Positions 30,737 to 40,095 are shown, counted from the stretch's first letter. The stretch: 64,000 nucleotides of DNA from Lachnospiraceae bacterium (GCA_017437065.1 JAFSBX010000097.1:40002-104001), one strand, 5' to 3'. The notes: a model not told the origin generated them from the sequence alone. Numbers and translations: made by a program.

Positions 30737-30763
30737 CACGATCTCCTTTTCAGACAAATCTAC

Positions 30764-31936
30764 TTATAATAAGTGGCCTCTGTTAATTACTTCAAAACAC
30801 ATTCTGCCGTTGTGATACGGACATTTCCATGGCTCAACAATCGGTTTCTCTGTATCCGGTTTTCCATCCTGACTTACACGCCAGAACCATTCGGAGCCTT
30901 CACGTTTATCCAGTACATATTCTTTAATAAACTCCCATGTTGCTTTTGCCGCATCCAGATAATCTGTTCTTTCAGGATTTTTCTCATATCCGTTTAAAAA
31001 TCCTACGATTGTTTCTGCCTGTACCCACCAGACTCTGTTTGTATCAACGACTCCTCTTTCACATTCATTGCTTAAAGAACGTCCGTCAAATGCAATTTTA
31101 TATATCTGGTTTGTTAAATCCTTTGTGATTGGACTCAGTTTACGCTCGTACTCTTCGTCTCCAAGCACTTCAAGTCCTCTGTCAATCAACCACGCTGTCT
31201 CGATGTCGTGTCCATAAGAATGTAAATCAATAATAGTGTTCCAGTATTTATCAAAGAAAACTTCCTGTCTGTGTATTTCCGGATTGTATACTTTATCCGC
31301 AAATATATCTAAAATTTCCTGTAACTTCTCTTTTACTTTTTCGTTCTTATCCACACGATATAATTCTGTATATGCTTCGAAAACATGCAACAGAGTATTC
31401 ATTGTCTTTTCTGCCATAACGCCGTTTTCAGAAAGCTTCTCATTATCGATTAATTCAAATTTTTCATTAAAGGCTTCTAAATACCCGTATTCATCACGGC
31501 ACTTTGTTTCGATTAATTCGAATAACTCATATGCCATATCTAATGCTTCTTTGTCTTTGGACGCATCATAGTAAGAAGAAAGTGCGTATATTGCAAATGC
31601 CTGATTGTACGTATGCTTTAAAGTTTCCTCTGGTGTTCCGTCATACTGTAAGGACCAGAAAATACCTCCGTTTTCTTTATCCATACAATAATTTTTCATA
31701 AACTCATAGCCGTGTTTTGCTTCATCAAGCAGGCTTTCGTCCTTTAACACCATATACGCATTAGCAAAAAACCAAGTAATTCTACTATTTAATATGCATC
31801 CTTTTACTGCCTTTTCATCTACCTTTAAGTCAAAATCCATGAAGCCATAATAGCCACCGTGCACATCATCCCTTAACTTTTTCCAAAAAGGAATAATATC
31901 GTTTATTAAATGATTTTTAACTTCTTTCTTCATCAT
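30764..31936 (-). CDS. Cellobiose/mannobiose 2-epimerase (AGE family)
   Basis: The 390-residue (alpha/alpha)6-barrel enzyme should epimerise the reducing-end mannose of mannobiose to glucose, making the GH130_1 substrate. Conserved elements are SRITWFFANAY, the His pair in LHSYGHDIETAWLI, the QAETIVGFLNGY stretch, and the C-terminal NGRMCFEVINRGH. Length matches characterised cellobiose 2-epimerases, not N-acylglucosamine 2-epimerases. The start is either of two consecutive ATG codons at 31936 and 31933 after GGAGG. It sits 38 bases after the second permease gene. Confidence 0.92.
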   Translation of the reverse strand: MMKKEVKNHLINDIIPFWKKLRDDVHGGYYGFMDFDLKVDEKAVKGCILNSRITWFFANAYMVLKDESLLDEAKHGYEFMKNYCMDKENGGIFWSLQYDGTPEETLKHTYNQAFAIYALSSYYDASKDKEALDMAYELFELIETKCRDEYGYLEAFNEKFELIDNEKLSENGVMAEKTMNTLLHVFEAYTELYRVDKNEKVKEKLQEILDIFADKVYNPEIHRQEVFFDKYWNTIIDLHSYGHDIETAWLIDRGLEVLGDEEYERKLSPITKDLTNQIYKIAFDGRSLSNECERGVVDTNRVWWVQAETIVGFLNGYEKNPERTDYLDAAKATWEFIKEYVLDKREGSEWFWRVSQDGKPDTEKPIVEPWKCPYHNGRMCFEVINRGHLL

Positions 31937-31974
31937 GCCTCCGTCTTCCTGCTTTTGCAGGCACCTAAAATTTC

Positions 31975-32817
31975 TTAACCTTTAACCGCACCTGCTGTCA
32001 GACCACTATAAATCTGTTTCTGGAATGCAATAAATACAATCAACGCCGGAATCAAACTGATGATAACACCTGCACAGATTAAGTTGTATTTATTTCCTAA
32101 CGGTCCGGTAAATGTATACAGTGATAACGCAATTGTTTTTAATTTTTCAGACTGTAAGTAAAGGCTTGCATTATAGTATTCGTTGTATGTACCTACACCC
32201 TTTAAGATTGCAACCGTTACGATAGCCGGTTTCAATAACGGGAATAAAATCTTAAAGAAAATTGTAAAATAAGAAGCACCATCCATAAATGCAGATTCAT
32301 CCAGTGAAGTCGGTATATTTTCGAAGAACTGAATGAATACATAAATAGCCATTACATCTGTACCCATGGATAAAATAATGTATCCCCATAAAGAGTTAAT
32401 AAATCCAATGTTATACATTAACTGGTATGTAGCAACCTGCATCGCAATACCCGGAAGTAATGTAGCAAACAGGAACAAACTACGAATCAATCCGTTTCCG
32501 GGAAACTGGAATCTGCTCAAAACATAAGCAAGCATAGAACCAACCATAACAGAGCCTAATACTACAAATACAAGAATAATTACAGAGTTAACAAATGCTC
32601 TTCCCATATGCGCTTTTGTAAATGCATCAATGAAGTTCTGGAAATTCAACCAGTTTGACGGCATTTCCATTACATTAGTGCTCATGTATTCCTGCTCTGA
32701 TTTAAATGCTGTAACTACACAAGACACAACCGGCAGGAGTGCAACAAAAGAGAAAAATATCAGTGAAAAGTATTGGAAAATTTTCCATGCAATGGTTTTC
32801 ATTCTTGAAGTACTCAT
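31975..32817 (-). CDS. ABC transporter permease, MalG type (mannooligosaccharide uptake)
   Basis: The 280-residue inner membrane protein has about six helices and the ATPase-contact EAA loop ESAFMDGASYFTIFFKILFPLLKPAI. It belongs to the CUT1 carbohydrate family. The start is one base after the stop of the partner permease, with GGGGG inside the end of that gene, so the two are translationally coupled. No ATP-binding subunit is in the window; Firmicutes often share one MsmK-type ATPase among such systems. Confidence 0.95.
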   Translation of the reverse strand: MSTSRMKTIAWKIFQYFSLIFFSFVALLPVVSCVVTAFKSEQEYMSTNVMEMPSNWLNFQNFIDAFTKAHMGRAFVNSVIILVFVVLGSVMVGSMLAYVLSRFQFPGNGLIRSLFLFATLLPGIAMQVATYQLMYNIGFINSLWGYIILSMGTDVMAIYVFIQFFENIPTSLDESAFMDGASYFTIFFKILFPLLKPAIVTVAILKGVGTYNEYYNASLYLQSEKLKTIALSLYTFTGPLGNKYNLICAGVIISLIPALIVFIAFQKQIYSGLTAGAVKG

Positions 32818-32818
32818 G

Positions 32819-33826
32819 TTACTTTGCCCCCTTTGCTCTTAATTTAGCAAGCTTCTTCTCGCGTCTTGCTGCTGCACCTTTATCTTCATCCGTAGCATCT
32901 TTAAATACATACTTGAAGAATAATTTCTGTGCAATTGTTGCTGCAAAGATAATTATCAACAATACAATCGCCATTGCAGATGCAAGACCTACCTTCTGGC
33001 TTGTATGTGCAATTTCATTCATCTTAACGAAATATGTTGCTGTACCATTTGCACCACCGGATAATACAACGTAAGGAGGTTCAAATGCACTCAGAGAACC
33101 TGTAATAGACATAATCAGGTTTAACATAAAAATTGTCTTAATACTTGGAAGCATAATATATTTGAACTGCTGCCATCTATTTGCACCGTCTAACATGGCT
33201 GCTTCATACAATTCTGAATCAACAGACATTATGGCACCGATAAACAATACCATGTTCTGTCCAAAATATTTCCAAACACTGGTAAATACCAACGACCAGT
33301 TATTAATACTTGTATCTTTTAGCCAGTACGGAAGATTTTCTAAATCAAATCCAATCCATTGAAGAACCGTATCCAACACGAATCCTCTTGTATAAAAGAA
33401 TTTAAAAATAAAACCGATTGCAATACCATTAATTAAGTAAGGGAAGAACATGAATCCTTTGAAGAAACTTCCTCCTTTTACTTTGAAACTCAATACCGTT
33501 GCAAGATATAATGCAAGCACAAGCTGTATTGCTGCACCAGCCATATAATAAAGAGATAACCACAATGCTCTGAAGCAATCGTCTCTCTTAAACACCTTAA
33601 GATAATTTTCAAATCCCACATACTTTTTCACACGAGTATATGACATATCATAAAAACTAAACTTAAACATTTCCGCAAAAGGATAATAGGTAAATACAAA
33701 CAAGAGTGTCAAAGGAATAATTGTGAACAACACAATAATAATTGCCTGTTGTCCTTTTCTACTCTTCGCCCACTCAAGAAGATTGAACGGTTTCTTAGTC
33801 TTTGCAGCCGCTTTTGTTGTTGTCAT
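32819..33826 (-). CDS. ABC transporter permease, MalF type (mannooligosaccharide uptake)
   Basis: The 335-residue CUT1 permease has a short basic N-terminus, six membrane helices and the EAA loop ELYEAAMLDGANRWQQFKYIMLPSIK. The ATG at 33826 is chosen because GGAGGAG lies eight bases upstream; the frame is open 12 codons further without a site. It lies between the solute-binding protein and its partner permease. Confidence 0.95.
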   Translation of the reverse strand: MTTTKAAAKTKKPFNLLEWAKSRKGQQAIIIVLFTIIPLTLLFVFTYYPFAEMFKFSFYDMSYTRVKKYVGFENYLKVFKRDDCFRALWLSLYYMAGAAIQLVLALYLATVLSFKVKGGSFFKGFMFFPYLINGIAIGFIFKFFYTRGFVLDTVLQWIGFDLENLPYWLKDTSINNWSLVFTSVWKYFGQNMVLFIGAIMSVDSELYEAAMLDGANRWQQFKYIMLPSIKTIFMLNLIMSITGSLSAFEPPYVVLSGGANGTATYFVKMNEIAHTSQKVGLASAMAIVLLIIIFAATIAQKLFFKYVFKDATDEDKGAAARREKKLAKLRAKGAK

Positions 33827-33903
33827 AACACAATCTCCTCCTTCTCTTTTTCCACACATCATTTTTCTATTTTGCTATCTTTCATTATTTCATTTTTTAG
33901 TCA

Positions 33904-33939
33904 AAATGAGCCAGGGAGCCTTTGCTCCTTGGCTCATTT
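33904..33939 (-). other. Strong intercistronic stem-loop between binding protein and permeases
   Basis: AAATGAGCCAAGGAGC and GCTCCCTGGCTCATTT (one mismatch) pair around a four-base loop, followed by TGAC rather than a long T-run. Such hairpins often give partial termination and protect upstream mRNA, keeping the binding protein more abundant than the permeases. Confidence 0.7.
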
Positions 33940-33967
33940 GCACACACATTTATTTATCAGTCGAATC

Positions 33968-35425
33968 TTAGTAAGTTACTTCAACACCAAGAGAATCCTG
34001 AGCGTCATTCCATTTCTGTGTCCATTCAGCTACAAGATCATCATAAGGAGTTCCTGCTGCTGCTTCTTCAATAATTTTCTGAACTCTGGAATCACCACCA
34101 TTGTTGATGTTTAATTCAGATTCTGCGTTCATTTCGTTCATAAGGTCTTCTTCACCTTCAAGAGATGTTTCATTGTTAACTACTTCTACGCCATCAAATA
34201 CGAAAGATGTAGGAGCTGTTTTGGAGATTGGATATCCACCTTCAAGTTCACACCATCCGGATTCTTCAACCATCCATTTAACGAATACCATAGCAGCTGT
34301 TTTGTTTTCATCTGAAGAGTTTACGTTGATACCGTATTCATAGTCAGGACCTGCTGTAGCATACTGTTTGCCGTTAACTGTGATAGGGAATGGCATATAT
34401 CCGATATCTTCGCCATGTTCACCTGCTGCCTGCATCTGAGCAACTGCCCAAGAACCAAGAACCATAGTTCCGATTTCACCGTTGTTGATCATAGCTTTAC
34501 AGCCTTCCCAGTCAGTTGTTGTATAGTCATCTTCGATTAAGCCGTTAGCAACTGCATCATATAAGATTTTGTACAGAGCGTATGCACCTGTTCCATCACC
34601 ATTATCTTTGAAAGGTTCTGCTGTATGAACTAATTTCTGGTTTAACCATGTTGTATCACCATGTGTGATTGCTCCAAGATATGCATCCCATGAACCCATT
34701 GTCCAACCTGCTGCATAGTTTGTGTAAAGCGGAATAGCGTCTGTGTTATCTTTGATTGCCTGTAATGCTGCAATAAATTCATCCGGAGTTTTAGGAAGTT
34801 CTGTTACACCAGCTGCTTCGAATACTGCTTTGTTGTAAAGAAGTCCCTGTGCATTTCCCATGTAACCAACACCGTAGCAGTAACCTTCACATTTTCTGTT
34901 GTCAGCAAAGTTAATGAATTCATCCATTTCTTCGATTGTTCCGTATGGTACGAAGTATGTAGGAAGTTCTGCTGCATCTACTGTCGGGATGAACATTACA
35001 TCACCCCAGTCACCTGTTGGAAGACGAAGGAGAGCTGTTTCTGCGTAATCTGTGATTGCTTCTGTTTCTACTGTGATGTTTGGATATGTTTTGTTAAACT
35101 CTGCAATCATGCTATCGATTGTACCATCTTCCTGACGGTCTGTTTTATGATGAAGCCATTTAATTGTTGCTGTTAAATCTGTGTAATCTTCACCTAATTT
35201 AACCTGTGCGTATGTCGGTACGCCTGTAGCTTCTGTTGTTGTTTCTGCGTCTGCAGTTGTGTCAGCTGTGTCAGCTGCATCTGCTGTTGTATCAGCTGCT
35301 TTTGTTTCAGTTGTTGCAGTAGATTCTGCTGCGTCATTTGATGTTGTTTCGGAGCTTCCACATCCAACTGCGCCAATTGTCATAACTGCTGCGAGACCTA
35401 ATGCCAATGCTTTTTTCATTTTCAT
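33968..35425 (-). CDS. Extracellular solute-binding lipoprotein (mannooligosaccharide ABC importer)
   Basis: The 485-residue lipoprotein carries a signal peptide with lipobox IGAVGC, so it is anchored outside the membrane. A Thr/Asp/Ala-rich linker of about 45 residues follows, then a class I sugar-binding fold (PTYAQVKLGEDYTDLTATIKW onward) rich in aromatic residues. It starts at 35425, where GGAGG precedes by seven bases; the upstream in-frame ATG is part of that site. It heads the operon behind a promoter with a candidate operator. Mannan specificity is inferred from the downstream genes. Confidence 0.93.
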   Translation of the reverse strand: MKMKKALALGLAAVMTIGAVGCGSSETTSNDAAESTATTETKAADTTADAADTADTTADAETTTEATGVPTYAQVKLGEDYTDLTATIKWLHHKTDRQEDGTIDSMIAEFNKTYPNITVETEAITDYAETALLRLPTGDWGDVMFIPTVDAAELPTYFVPYGTIEEMDEFINFADNRKCEGYCYGVGYMGNAQGLLYNKAVFEAAGVTELPKTPDEFIAALQAIKDNTDAIPLYTNYAAGWTMGSWDAYLGAITHGDTTWLNQKLVHTAEPFKDNGDGTGAYALYKILYDAVANGLIEDDYTTTDWEGCKAMINNGEIGTMVLGSWAVAQMQAAGEHGEDIGYMPFPITVNGKQYATAGPDYEYGINVNSSDENKTAAMVFVKWMVEESGWCELEGGYPISKTAPTSFVFDGVEVVNNETSLEGEEDLMNEMNAESELNINNGGDSRVQKIIEEAAAGTPYDDLVAEWTQKWNDAQDSLGVEVTY

Positions 35426-35482
35426 TTGTTTTCCTCCCATAATTTAAATAGTTTTTTGTTTTTAAGTTATAAGCTCTGTCGC

Positions 35483-35501
35483 TTAACTTAATTTAATTAT
35501 A
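35483..35501 (-). promoter_or_regulatory. -10 box and candidate operator of the mannan operon
   Basis: The minus strand reads TATAATTAAATTAAGTTAA: a consensus -10 followed four bases later by the palindrome TTAAGTTAA. No good -35 lies 17 bases upstream (GATGAT), which suggests that an activator is needed. Confidence 0.6.
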
Positions 35502-35676
35502 ATTTAATTTAATATTTAATCATCACTCAAAATTGTTTTTTATCTTCTATTCTTGCTATAAATGTGCGTTTTTCCTATTTACACAATTTAACGAGTATTT
35601 TTTTGTGCATATTAACAACAAGTTTGTTATTTCTTTATCACTCTTTTTTGACTTTTAGTCTTTTTTATTTTATTTT

Positions 35677-35724
35677 TTAAGTTAATATTGATTTTATTTA
35701 ATTTCTACTTTAAAATTAAGTTAA
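35677..35724 (+). promoter_or_regulatory. Candidate promoter and paired operators of the araC-type gene
   Basis: TTGATT (35688-35693) and TAAAAT (35711-35716) are 17 bases apart. One TTAAGTTAA lies just upstream of the -35 and a second overlaps the end of the -10. Confidence 0.55.
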
Positions 35725-35774
35725 TAATATATATTACAATATTACATTATTATATATAGAAAGGAGCCGGAATC

Positions 35775-36680
35775 ATGGACTTTGCAACTTCATTTTCAAA
35801 TGCGCTGTTGACACCGCCGCATTTAACATCCGGATTAGACAAGACTATTCTTTATGGAAGTCTTTATGAGCAGAATCCTGAAACAAACAACCAGCTGATT
35901 ACCATTTACTCTCGCGGTACAATCGATGCCGGTTATCCGTTCTTCTATGATATTAGTGGACTCGACTGTTACTGCTTTCTTTATACAATATCAGGAACCG
36001 GACGTTTGGAAAACAAGAGTAAAACACAAACGCACTCTCTTACACCGGGAAGTTTAGTATTTTTTGACTGCAGACAACCTTTTACTTTAGAAACAACAAC
36101 TGCACCCTGGAAGTTCCGTATTTTATTTGCAGGTGGCGGTGCTCTTCCATTTTATATGGAAAACACCCATTCTTCTTTTGGATGTCTGTTAGACAATATA
36201 CTTTCAGGAGACTTCCTGTTTTTCCTGAATATGATTTTTCAAAATAATATGGATAGTAATATCATTTATAAGCTTTCAGATGAAAAGAATATGACAAACC
36301 TTTGTACTGCCTTTCTTTCTCAATACTTGGAAAAGGATGAAGAAACACTTTATATTCCTTCTTATCTGTTAGAAATGAAAAAACTGTTTGATACTCATTA
36401 TGAACAGACGTATTCTTTAGATGATTTAGAAACTTCTTTAGGTATAAGTAAGTATCGGTTATGCAGGGAATTTTCAAATTACTTTCACGAATCTCCCATC
36501 CATTACCTAAACAGAATCCGTATTTCCAATTCCAAGCTGCTTTTGCAGAATACCAACCTGAAAATCCACGAAATCGGAACAATGGTAGGAATCGAAAATA
36601 CCAATCATTTTATTAATCTTTTTAAACGTCAGGAAGGAACTACTCCACTTATATACAGAGAAATGAGGCTGTCTCAATAG
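35775..36680 (+). CDS. AraC-family transcriptional regulator
   Basis: The 301-residue protein has an N-terminal cupin-like sugar-binding domain (about 20-150) and a C-terminal AraC DNA-binding domain (about 200-298) with two helix-turn-helix motifs (LDDLETSLGISKYRLCREF and IHEIGTMVGIENTNHFINLF). It is divergent from the mannan operon and likely activates it when an inducer is bound, given the poor -35 there. AAAGGAG lies eight bases before the ATG. Its stop codon lies inside a terminator hairpin shared with the convergent lacI-type gene. Confidence 0.9.
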   Translation: MDFATSFSNALLTPPHLTSGLDKTILYGSLYEQNPETNNQLITIYSRGTIDAGYPFFYDISGLDCYCFLYTISGTGRLENKSKTQTHSLTPGSLVFFDCRQPFTLETTTAPWKFRILFAGGGALPFYMENTHSSFGCLLDNILSGDFLFFLNMIFQNNMDSNIIYKLSDEKNMTNLCTAFLSQYLEKDEETLYIPSYLLEMKKLFDTHYEQTYSLDDLETSLGISKYRLCREFSNYFHESPIHYLNRIRISNSKLLLQNTNLKIHEIGTMVGIENTNHFINLFKRQEGTTPLIYREMRLSQ

Positions 36681-36696
36681 ACAAGCCTCATTTTTA
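36662..36696. terminator. Bidirectional terminator overlapping the araC-type stop codon
   Basis: AATGAGGCTGTCT pairs with AGACAAGCCTCATT (one bulge) around CAAT, followed by TTTTT on the plus strand. The stem contains the last codons and stop of the AraC-type gene and ends a few bases from the convergent lacI-type stop. Confidence 0.8.
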
Positions 36697-37728
36697 TTAC
36701 ATATCTTCCTGAAATCTTTGTACACTGTCTTTGTATACCATATGTCCTTCCACAACCGAAAGACCTTTTTTATAACTTTCGTTAGCCATCTTCTTAATCA
36801 ATGTATTAATTGTTTTTCTTGCCATTTCCCGCATGTCAACTTCATAGGACGTAATTTCTACGTCACAAAGCCCCGGATAAAGGTAATTATCAAAACCTAC
36901 TACCGAAATATCTTCCGGTACGCAATATCCGTGTTCTCCCAACAATTTAATCAACTCACTTGCAGTTAAGTCACTGTTACAAACAAATGCCGTAGGCATT
37001 TCTTCCGGAAGCTGCATAGTTCCACCTTCTCCAATCAGACCCGTTTCCATATCACGATCCGCGATAACCCAGTCCTGACGCACTTCCACTCCATGCTCCA
37101 TAAGTGATTTCGCATATCCAAAATATCTGTCGGTAATACTTCCGGTATACATCAGGGTTCCTACATAGGCTATTTTTTTGTGTCCCATTCTAAATAAATA
37201 ATTGGTCAAAAGATACGCACCATAGAAATTGTCTGTTACCACCGCATCACACTCTTCGCTTTCACTATAGAAGTCGAGCAACATAAGAGGAATTTTAGTT
37301 TCACTTTCTAATTCCCTCAAATACTCTGATGACACCTTACCGATAATTACCAGACCGTCAACTTTATCTTCTTTTAAAATTTTCGGAATTTCCAGTTCTC
37401 TTTCCATTTGTAAAGTCAACACTTCCAACATGGTAAAACACTCTTTCTGTGCTGCCTTTGTTGTTACTTCCTGATATAACTGCCAGTAAAAAGTATTATA
37501 TTTTCCAAGATAGTGTTCTGCGATAATTACACCAATATTATAGCTTTTATTTTTAGCCGCAAGTCGTGCTGCTGAAGGCTGACGGTATCCCAGCTCATCT
37601 GCCAGTTTTTTTATTTTTTCCCGCATTTCTTCACTGACACCCTTTTGTCCTGACAGTGCCTTGGAAACCGTAACGGTGCTTACATTCATTTGTTTAGCAA
37701 TATCTGCCAGTTTCACTGCTTTTCCCAT
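36697..37728 (-). CDS. LacI-family transcriptional repressor of the mannan locus
   Basis: The 343-residue regulator has the LacI helix-turn-helix at its N-terminus (KLADIAKQMNVSTVTVSKAL) and a periplasmic-binding-protein-like effector domain (from about residue 60). The start at 37728 (MGKAVKLADIA) has GGAG six bases upstream; the frame is open for 27 more codons without family similarity. Its own promoter carries the palindrome also found at the binding-protein and araC promoters, so autoregulation and control of the locus are likely. It sits between the GH36 gene and the convergent AraC-type gene. Confidence 0.92.
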   Translation of the reverse strand: MGKAVKLADIAKQMNVSTVTVSKALSGQKGVSEEMREKIKKLADELGYRQPSAARLAAKNKSYNIGVIIAEHYLGKYNTFYWQLYQEVTTKAAQKECFTMLEVLTLQMERELEIPKILKEDKVDGLVIIGKVSSEYLRELESETKIPLMLLDFYSESEECDAVVTDNFYGAYLLTNYLFRMGHKKIAYVGTLMYTGSITDRYFGYAKSLMEHGVEVRQDWVIADRDMETGLIGEGGTMQLPEEMPTAFVCNSDLTASELIKLLGEHGYCVPEDISVVGFDNYLYPGLCDVEITSYEVDMREMARKTINTLIKKMANESYKKGLSVVEGHMVYKDSVQRFQEDM

Positions 37729-37820
37729 AGTACTCTCCATCCTTGCATAGCCTGCGTATTCTGTTGCACAGCTTATTGTTTTATGCGCAAATGCAATTTC
37801 TAATCTCAAATTAACTAAAA

Positions 37821-37862
37821 TTAACTTAATTTAATTCTAGTGTTTTCTTTCTCTTTTGTCAA
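37821..37862 (-). promoter_or_regulatory. Promoter and candidate operator of the lacI-type gene
   Basis: TTGACA (37862-37857) and TAGAAT (37839-37834) are 17 bases apart. Four bases after the -10 lies TTAAGTTAA (37829-37821), inside the 15-base palindrome AAATTAA-C-TTAATTT and over the expected start of transcription. Confidence 0.75.
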
Positions 37863-37902
37863 TGAACTTTCCTGTCTTTTTTTACTCTTTTTTAAGCTGT
37901 TG

Positions 37903-40095
37903 TTACTTTTGCATAGTCAAATGAAGTAATTTACCTTTGAAATCTCCCCACGGATTTTCAATAAGAATACCGGCGTTCATCAAAGTATCTCCGGCGTAAA
38001 GCGCTCCGGTTTCTTCCAAAACGTAATTTGCTTCAGACTTAAGTCCTTTTAACTTAATTTTTCTGCTCTTACAATTCGGACGGTTTAATACCTGCACAAA
38101 CGTAACAAGTGCCTCCGTCTGTTCCTGTGATACTACCATGTAGCAGTCATATTCATGATTCTGTGCATAAGAAGCAATACGATAATAATTGCCCTCTCTC
38201 ACAAGGTCATTATATTTATGATACATCTGAATCTGCTCCGGAATGCTGTTTCTGTCTTCTTCCGGAATCTTTGTTACATCCAGCTCATACCCGAATGTAC
38301 CTGCAAGTGCCACATATCCTCTTGTTTCAAACGGTGTAATTCTTCCTACAGTATGGTTCGGACAGTCTGAAACATGTGCTCCCATTGTAGAAAGCGGATA
38401 AATCATTGCCGTTCCTTCCTGAATGGACAGACGTTCAATTGCATCCGTATCATCGGAACACCATATTTGCGGACTATAATATAACATACCCGGATCAAAT
38501 CTTGCCCCGCCGCCGGAACAGTTTTCCAAGAGAAGATGAGGGAATTCTGTCATCATTCTTTCCTGTAATTCATACACACCAAGCACATATCTGTGGAACA
38601 ATTCTCCCTGTCTGTCTGCCGGCAACTCTGCACTTCCTATATCACTTAAAGGACGATTCATATCCCATTTTACATACTCAATATTTGCACTTCTGAGAAT
38701 TTTCGCAATGCTTTCATAAGTATGTTCTCTTACGTCTTTTCTCGATAAATCAAGCACAAACTGGTTTCTTGCCCTTCCCGGTGTTCTGTCCGGCACTGCG
38801 ATTGCCCAGTCAGGATGAGCCTTGTATAATTCTGAATCCGGTGAAATCATTTCCGGCTCAAACCAGATACCGAATTTCATTCCAAGTTTGTTTACTTCAT
38901 CTACTAAGTATTTTAATCCACCGTTAATCTTTTCTTCATTTACATCCCAGTCACCCAAACTTGTGTTATCATCATTTCTTTTACCAAACCAGCCGTCATC
39001 CATTACCAACATTTCAATCCCAAGCTCTGATGCCTGTTTGGCTATCTGCAAAAGCTTCTCTGTATTAAAATCAAAATAAGTCGCTTCCCAGTTGTTAATT
39101 AAAATCGGGCGTTTTTTATCTTTATATTCACTTCTTATTAAATGTTTTCTATACAGTGTATGTAATGACGTTGTCATGCCGTCCAAACCTTGTGCCGAGT
39201 ACACCAGCACAACCTCCGGAGCCTGAAATTCGTCCTGTGGTTCCAGCTTCCAACAGAAATCTTTTGGATTAATTCCCATAACTGCACGTACACTGTCAAA
39301 CTGATTTAATTCTGCCTGTGCAAGGAAGTTTCCGGAGTAAACGAAATGCATACCATAAACATCTCCCATTTCCTGTGTAGCATCTCCGGCTTTCAACGCC
39401 ATAAACGGATGATCCTGATGACTGGATTCTCCACGCAAAGAAGTAACTCCCTGCTGTCCATAACCGATTTTTCTGTACTGTACCTTACGTTCTCTCGCCC
39501 AGGAACCATGCATGGTAAGCAATTCAAAATCCTGATTGTCCATATCCAGACAGGCAGACAATACTTTTGTTAAATAAATCGTTTCTTTTCCTTCATTAAC
39601 TACTTTTACACTTCTTGTCACAACGTCTGTATCTTCAAATACGCTGTAATATAAAATTACTTTTAAATCCAATACGTTATCTCTGCACACCAGTTCTAAC
39701 GTACTACATTCCTGCTCTGTTCCGAAAGTTGCAGGAAGACCGGAAAGTGCCGGCTTTCCGGCATAAATTTTATGCTCCACATAGCTTAAGGACACCGCAC
39801 TCTGTCCTTTCGATGTCTTTACCTGAATGCAGCTTTCCCTGAAATCCCCAAGACCGTGTGTGGAATATTCAAACGGAAAGGCATCCAAAAAGGACAGTCT
39901 GTCTCTTTCATTTTTGGATGGCACAAACGGCGCCTCATCTGTACGCATCAGATAGCCGAGTTTGTAGTCTCTGCACTTCTTTCCATAATACACATGTCCT
40001 ACAAAATTCTCTTCATCCACCACCCCGATAATATAACTGCTCTTTGGTGTGTCCAGCTTAAAAATTCGTTCTTTCTCAAAAAATTCAATACCCAT
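37903..40095 (-). CDS. GH36 alpha-galactosidase
   Basis: The 730-residue cytoplasmic enzyme should remove alpha-1,6-galactose from galactomannan oligosaccharides. It has the N-terminal beta-supersandwich (1-320), the catalytic barrel beginning NWEATYFDFNTEKLL with MDDGWFGKRNDD, the nucleophile Asp in YVKWDMNRPLSD, and the acid/base Asp in WCSDDTDAIERLSIQ, then a C-terminal beta domain. The ATG at 40095 is preferred over a TTG three codons upstream. It is transcribed toward lacI from its own region and has no TTAASTTAA at its start. Confidence 0.95.
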   Translation of the reverse strand: MGIEFFEKERIFKLDTPKSSYIIGVVDEENFVGHVYYGKKCRDYKLGYLMRTDEAPFVPSKNERDRLSFLDAFPFEYSTHGLGDFRESCIQVKTSKGQSAVSLSYVEHKIYAGKPALSGLPATFGTEQECSTLELVCRDNVLDLKVILYYSVFEDTDVVTRSVKVVNEGKETIYLTKVLSACLDMDNQDFELLTMHGSWARERKVQYRKIGYGQQGVTSLRGESSHQDHPFMALKAGDATQEMGDVYGMHFVYSGNFLAQAELNQFDSVRAVMGINPKDFCWKLEPQDEFQAPEVVLVYSAQGLDGMTTSLHTLYRKHLIRSEYKDKKRPILINNWEATYFDFNTEKLLQIAKQASELGIEMLVMDDGWFGKRNDDNTSLGDWDVNEEKINGGLKYLVDEVNKLGMKFGIWFEPEMISPDSELYKAHPDWAIAVPDRTPGRARNQFVLDLSRKDVREHTYESIAKILRSANIEYVKWDMNRPLSDIGSAELPADRQGELFHRYVLGVYELQERMMTEFPHLLLENCSGGGARFDPGMLYYSPQIWCSDDTDAIERLSIQEGTAMIYPLSTMGAHVSDCPNHTVGRITPFETRGYVALAGTFGYELDVTKIPEEDRNSIPEQIQMYHKYNDLVREGNYYRIASYAQNHEYDCYMVVSQEQTEALVTFVQVLNRPNCKSRKIKLKGLKSEANYVLEETGALYAGDTLMNAGILIENPWGDFKGKLLHLTMQK

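Larger units (their letters stand above)
35426..35774. other. Divergent control region between binding-protein gene and araC-type gene
   Basis: This 349-base, very AT-rich region drives the mannan operon leftwards and the AraC-type gene rightwards. It contains three exact TTAASTTAA palindromes (35483-35491, 35677-35685, 35716-35724) and one near copy (35462-35470). The promoter elements are listed separately. Confidence 0.75.
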
